Below, piece after piece: positions 39,817-40,044 of a stretch of 40,044 nucleotides of DNA. Position 1 is the stretch's first letter. The number at the start of each line of letters is the position of its first letter. The DNA lies in contig SVDX01000022.1 in the NCBI GenBank assembly GCA_015057605.1, positions 1 to 40,044 on the forward strand. Reading direction: 5' to 3'. Made by a program: the position numbers and the translations under genes. The notes below the pieces were generated by a model, which was not told the DNA's origin, ran no database searches, and saw nothing but the letters and a program-made list of their open reading frames with translations. Origin of the DNA: Lachnospira sp. (GTDB taxonomy: Bacteria; Bacillota; Clostridia; Lachnospirales; Lachnospiraceae).

Positions 39817-39845
39817 TTGACAAAACAGAACATATGTTCTAAAAT
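39817..39845 (+). promoter_or_regulatory. Methyltransferase promoter with SOS-box-like palindrome
   Basis: TTGACA (39817-39822), 17 bases, TAAAAT (39840-39845). The spacer contains the perfect 14-bp palindrome AGAACATATGTTCT (39827-39840), which fits the GAAC-N4-GTTC core of the LexA (DinR) box in Gram-positive bacteria. Repression by LexA, or by a control protein of the restriction system, is inferred. Confidence 0.7.
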
Positions 39846-39913
39846 AAAAGAAGATAAAGTCCTGGACAATTTGTAGTACATATGATAGAATTAGGAAGAA
39901 GGAGGAAACGATA

Positions 39914-40044
39914 ATGGCTTATGCAATAGATTTATTTTGTGGTGCTGGCGGAATGAGCGAAGGTCTTATTCAAGCTGGATTTCATATTCTTTTCTCTAGT
40001 GACATTAATTCTGATGTTCAGCGAACATATATGAATAGACATGA
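39914..40044 (+). CDS. C5-cytosine DNA methyltransferase, N-terminus only (runs off window)
   Basis: The first 43 codons are present. AIDLFCGAGGMSEGLIQAGF is motif I (AdoMet binding) of m5C methyltransferases, and FSSDINSDVQRTYMNRH is motif II with its acidic ribose-binding residue. The start is ATG 39914 with AAGGAGG (39899-39905) 8 bases before. It is probably the modification gene of a type II system or an orphan enzyme; the catalytic PCQ motif lies beyond the window. The promoter carries an SOS-like palindrome. Confidence 0.92.
   Translation, partial: MAYAIDLFCGAGGMSEGLIQAGFHILFSSDINSDVQRTYMNRH

Overview
The base composition (AT-rich), strong AGGAGG-type ribosome binding sites, consensus sigma-A promoters and gene content point to a low-GC Gram-positive anaerobe of the Clostridia. 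A pectin/oligogalacturonide cluster, a lone PilT and a bile-salt-hydrolase-like gene suggest a gut Lachnospiraceae (Lachnospira / Eubacterium eligens-like). The genus is inference; no rRNA or other taxonomic marker is present.

Region 1, about 1-7.7 kb, is accessory DNA. It starts inside a type I restriction subunit (hsdR). Next come an acetyltransferase overlapping an ASCH-domain gene, a coiled-coil protein of unknown function, a DUF2971 protein, an XRE repressor divergent from a conserved hypothetical gene with two shared operators, a short HicB-like protein, a 43-codon ORF behind a run of eight C, and a frameshifted relic.

Region 2, about 7.7-37 kb, looks like chromosomal backbone. It holds: acetyltransferase plus lipoprotein; pilT; a 72-aa small protein; a moxR operon whose second gene fuses DUF58 to a membrane transglutaminase; an SDR divergent from an intracellular pectin module (GH28, oligogalacturonate lyase, beta-hydroxyacid dehydrogenase); mntP under a yybP-ykoY manganese riboswitch; a LytTR regulator with a membrane protein; a degV-plsC-plsC-DHH operon; a cell-wall amidase with a 56-aa Cys-containing protein; an orphan ABC permease; a choloylglycine-hydrolase-family enzyme; a methyl-accepting chemotaxis protein; purC; an NhaC antiporter; and a MATE-NSS-guaA operon. 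The guaA product has lost the catalytic part of its glutaminase domain.

Region 3, about 37-40 kb, is accessory again: a small membrane protein and an XRE repressor, an excisionase-like gene under three operators spaced exactly 39 bp apart, an integrase 5' fragment joined to a frameshifted mobilisation-protein tail (a decayed integrative element), and the start of a C5 cytosine methyltransferase gene. An SOS-box-like palindrome lies inside that gene's promoter.

No tRNA, rRNA, CRISPR array or intact insertion sequence was recognised. The least conventional items are the GuaA with an eroded glutaminase domain, the DUF58-transglutaminase fusion, the SOS-like box in the methyltransferase promoter, the 39-bp operator array and the HsdR-linked acetyltransferase/ASCH pair. 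No complete new system can be proven from sequence alone.
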